Part shown: in pieces, positions 56,898 through 58,235 of the stretch
How the letters are laid out: each line of letters begins with the position of its first letter
Position numbering within the stretch: the first letter of the stretch is position 1
Assembly: GCF_002087335.1 (NCBI RefSeq)
Contig: NZ_MWVJ01000013.1
Coordinates: forward strand, 1-58,235
Source of the DNA: Pseudophaeobacter leonis
Lineage (GTDB): Bacteria; Pseudomonadota; Alphaproteobacteria; Rhodobacterales; Rhodobacteraceae
DNA length: 58,235 bases
Reading direction: 5' to 3'
Program-made: the position numbers and the translations under genes
Notes under the pieces: model-generated
Told to the model about the DNA's origin: nothing
Databases searched by the model: none
The model's input: the letters and a program-made list of their open reading frames with translations, nothing else

Positions 56898-56984
56898 GGG
56901 GGGGCTCCCGCGCGTTGCCCTCGCATTAAAATGCAAGGGCGCCCCTTGGGCCGGGCTGGCCGCGCCGTAAGGCGCGGCCAGCCC
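56898..56984. repeat. GC-rich intergenic repeat, copy 3, with a perfect 14-bp hairpin
   Basis: Opens with GGGGGGGCTCCCGC like the copy at 1898. It contains GCCCTcGCAT-taaa-ATGCaAGGGC (56917-56940) and then GGGCTGGCCGCGCC, loop GTAA, GGCGCGGCCAGCCC (56953-56984), a perfect 14-bp stem closed by a GNRA-type tetraloop. It lies between convergent pncB and aldehyde dehydrogenase genes and could end transcription from either side. Confidence 0.65.
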
Positions 56985-57037
56985 CCGCGCGACGCAAAAC
57001 CTCTATGCTCAGGCAAGGTGCAGGCCCTGGACAAGAG

Positions 57038-58235
57038 CTATCCGTGATGGGCCGCTACGGTTTTAAGCTGGGAAAACCCATAGAGCGCTTCAAAGCCTTT
57101 TTCACGACCATGGCCGGATTTGCCAACACCGCCAAAAGGCAGCTCAACGCCACCGCCCGCCCCATAGTTGTTCAGGAAAACCTGGCCTGCCCGCAGCTTT
57201 TTGGCCAGTCGCATCTGGCGGGCGCCGTCGCGGGTCCAGACACTGGCGACCAACCCGTAGTCCGTGGAATTTGCGATCGCCAGGGCCTCGTCTTCGCTGT
57301 CAAAAGGGATCAAGACCTGCACCGGACCAAAGATCTCCTGCTGTGCCAGTGGATGCTCTGCTGGCACATTGGCAAACAGCGTGGGGCAGACATAGGCCCC
57401 GGTTGCAGGAGCGCTTTCCACAATGCGGCCCTGTCCGGCAATCTCAAGATCTGCGCCCTTCGTCAGGAACCCTTCGACAATGTCTTTTTGCCGATTGGAA
57501 ATCAGCGGCCCTAGGCGCAGGTCCTCCGCAGCCGGACCTACGCTAAGGTCGCCGTAGGCGGCCGCCATCCGCGCCTTTACCGCGTCATAGACACCGCGCT
57601 GTACCAAAATGCGCGAGGAGGCCGAGCAGGTCTGGCCAGCGTTCTGAATGCCCGCGTTGACCAGAAAGGGCAGAGCTGCGTCCAGATCAGCGTCGTCAAA
57701 CACCAGCTGTGGCGACTTTCCCCCCAGCTCAAGCGTCACCGGCACCACGTTCTTGCCTGCAGCCTGTTGCACCAGGGCGCCGGTGGCGACAGATCCGGTA
57801 AACGAGATATGCTGCACACCCGGATGGGCAGTCAGCGCCGCACCTGCCTCGGCCCCAAGGCCAGGCACCACGTTCAGCGCGCCCGCAGGCAGGCCGGCTT
57901 CCAGGGCGATATCGGCAAAGGCCAGAGCGGTGAGACAGGCCTCTTCTGCCGGTTTCAGCACACAGGCATTGCCCATGGTCAGGGCTGCACCCACCGAGCG
58001 GCCAATGATCTGCATCGGATAGTTCCAGGGCACGATATGGCCGGTGACCCCGTGTGGCTCACGCAGGGTATAGACCGTGTAGCCATCGAGATAGGGAATG
58101 GTCTCGCCATGGATCTTGTCAGCGGCCCCGCCGTAAAACTCGCAATAGCGCGCCAGAGCTCCCGCATCAGCGCGCGCCTGTGTCAGGGGCTTGCCCACAT
58201 CCATGGCCTCAAGCGCCGCAAGGGCCTCGACGCGC
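57038..58235 (-). CDS. Aldehyde dehydrogenase, partial (5' end beyond the window)
   Basis: About 398 C-terminal residues of a roughly 480-residue NAD(P)+-dependent aldehyde dehydrogenase. The frame is open to the right edge (RVEALAALEAMDVGKPL), so the start is outside. The catalytic cysteine is in IQNAGQTCSASSRIL, the glutamate in TLELGGKSPQLVF, the cofactor Asn in HIVPWNYPMQ, and the Rossmann contact in FTGSVATGALV. The C-terminal NNYGAGGGVELPFGGVGKSGHGREKGFEAL is of the betaine-aldehyde/aminoaldehyde type. It is clearly distinct from the aldehyde dehydrogenase at 36-37.5 kb. Substrate unassigned. Confidence 0.9.
   Translation of the reverse strand, partial: RVEALAALEAMDVGKPLTQARADAGALARYCEFYGGAADKIHGETIPYLDGYTVYTLREPHGVTGHIVPWNYPMQIIGRSVGAALTMGNACVLKPAEEACLTALAFADIALEAGLPAGALNVVPGLGAEAGAALTAHPGVQHISFTGSVATGALVQQAAGKNVVPVTLELGGKSPQLVFDDADLDAALPFLVNAGIQNAGQTCSASSRILVQRGVYDAVKARMAAAYGDLSVGPAAEDLRLGPLISNRQKDIVEGFLTKGADLEIAGQGRIVESAPATGAYVCPTLFANVPAEHPLAQQEIFGPVQVLIPFDSEDEALAIANSTDYGLVASVWTRDGARQMRLAKKLRAGQVFLNNYGAGGGVELPFGGVGKSGHGREKGFEALYGFSQLKTVAAHHG

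Overview
The window reads as a chromosomal segment of an alphaproteobacterium of the family Rhodobacteraceae, most likely the marine Roseobacter group (Ruegeria/Phaeobacter/Leisingera-like). The grounds are the conserved block ubiB-ubiE / mutM-enoyl-CoA hydratase-rpsT-dnaA-dnaN-recF-gyrB, the high GC content, a DctPQM TRAP transporter, and protein sequences typical of that group. This is family-level recognition from the translations; no search was run.

Layout. 0.1-5 kb: an IalB-like periplasmic protein, an asparaginase-family protein, and a minus-strand group of AI-2E-family permease, serB and a TSUP permease. 5-8 kb: serC and serA behind a structured leader, facing the serB group. 8-11 kb: a beta-helix membrane protein, a Ser/Thr-type phosphatase and a structured non-coding stretch. 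11-15 kb: kbl-tdh (threonine to glycine and acetyl-CoA), an XRE-cupin regulator and a thiolase. 15-28 kb: the ubiquinone, DNA-repair and replication-initiation block. 28-31 kb: tRNA-Arg(CCU), a LacI-type regulator, a YcaQ-like glycosylase and a thioesterase. 31-35 kb: a TRAP transporter. 35-41 kb: a catabolic operon (DUF1185 protein, alpha/beta hydrolase, flavin reductase with a Nudix-like tail, luciferase-like monooxygenase, aldehyde dehydrogenase, FAH-family hydrolase) with a divergent GntR regulator and a clear palindromic operator. 42-47 kb: an XRE-cupin regulator and gcvT-gcvH-gcvP. 47-50 kb: a Zn/Cd/Pb-type P-type ATPase with a MerR-family regulator. 50-58 kb: a PAS-GAF protein, trhO, pncA, a hybrid histidine kinase, pncB and a partial aldehyde dehydrogenase.

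How the genes fit together. Serine synthesis (serA, serB, serC), threonine breakdown to glycine (tdh, kbl) and the glycine cleavage system (gcvTHP) all lie in this window, so much of the serine-glycine-C1 network is present. pncA and pncB are two steps of NAD salvage and flank a sensor kinase. The 35-41 kb operon resembles two-component flavin monooxygenase ring-opening pathways, but its substrate cannot be read from the sequence. It is the best candidate here for an undescribed pathway.

Caution on data quality. At least 16 small insertions or deletions and two in-frame TAG codons interrupt otherwise well-conserved genes, including gyrB, recF, serA, ubiB and gcvT (four in gcvT alone). Most lie at short runs of one base. 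Essential genes are among them, so I read most as uncorrected sequencing or assembly errors rather than pseudogenes. Interrupted genes are annotated over their full reconstructed span with the break position stated.
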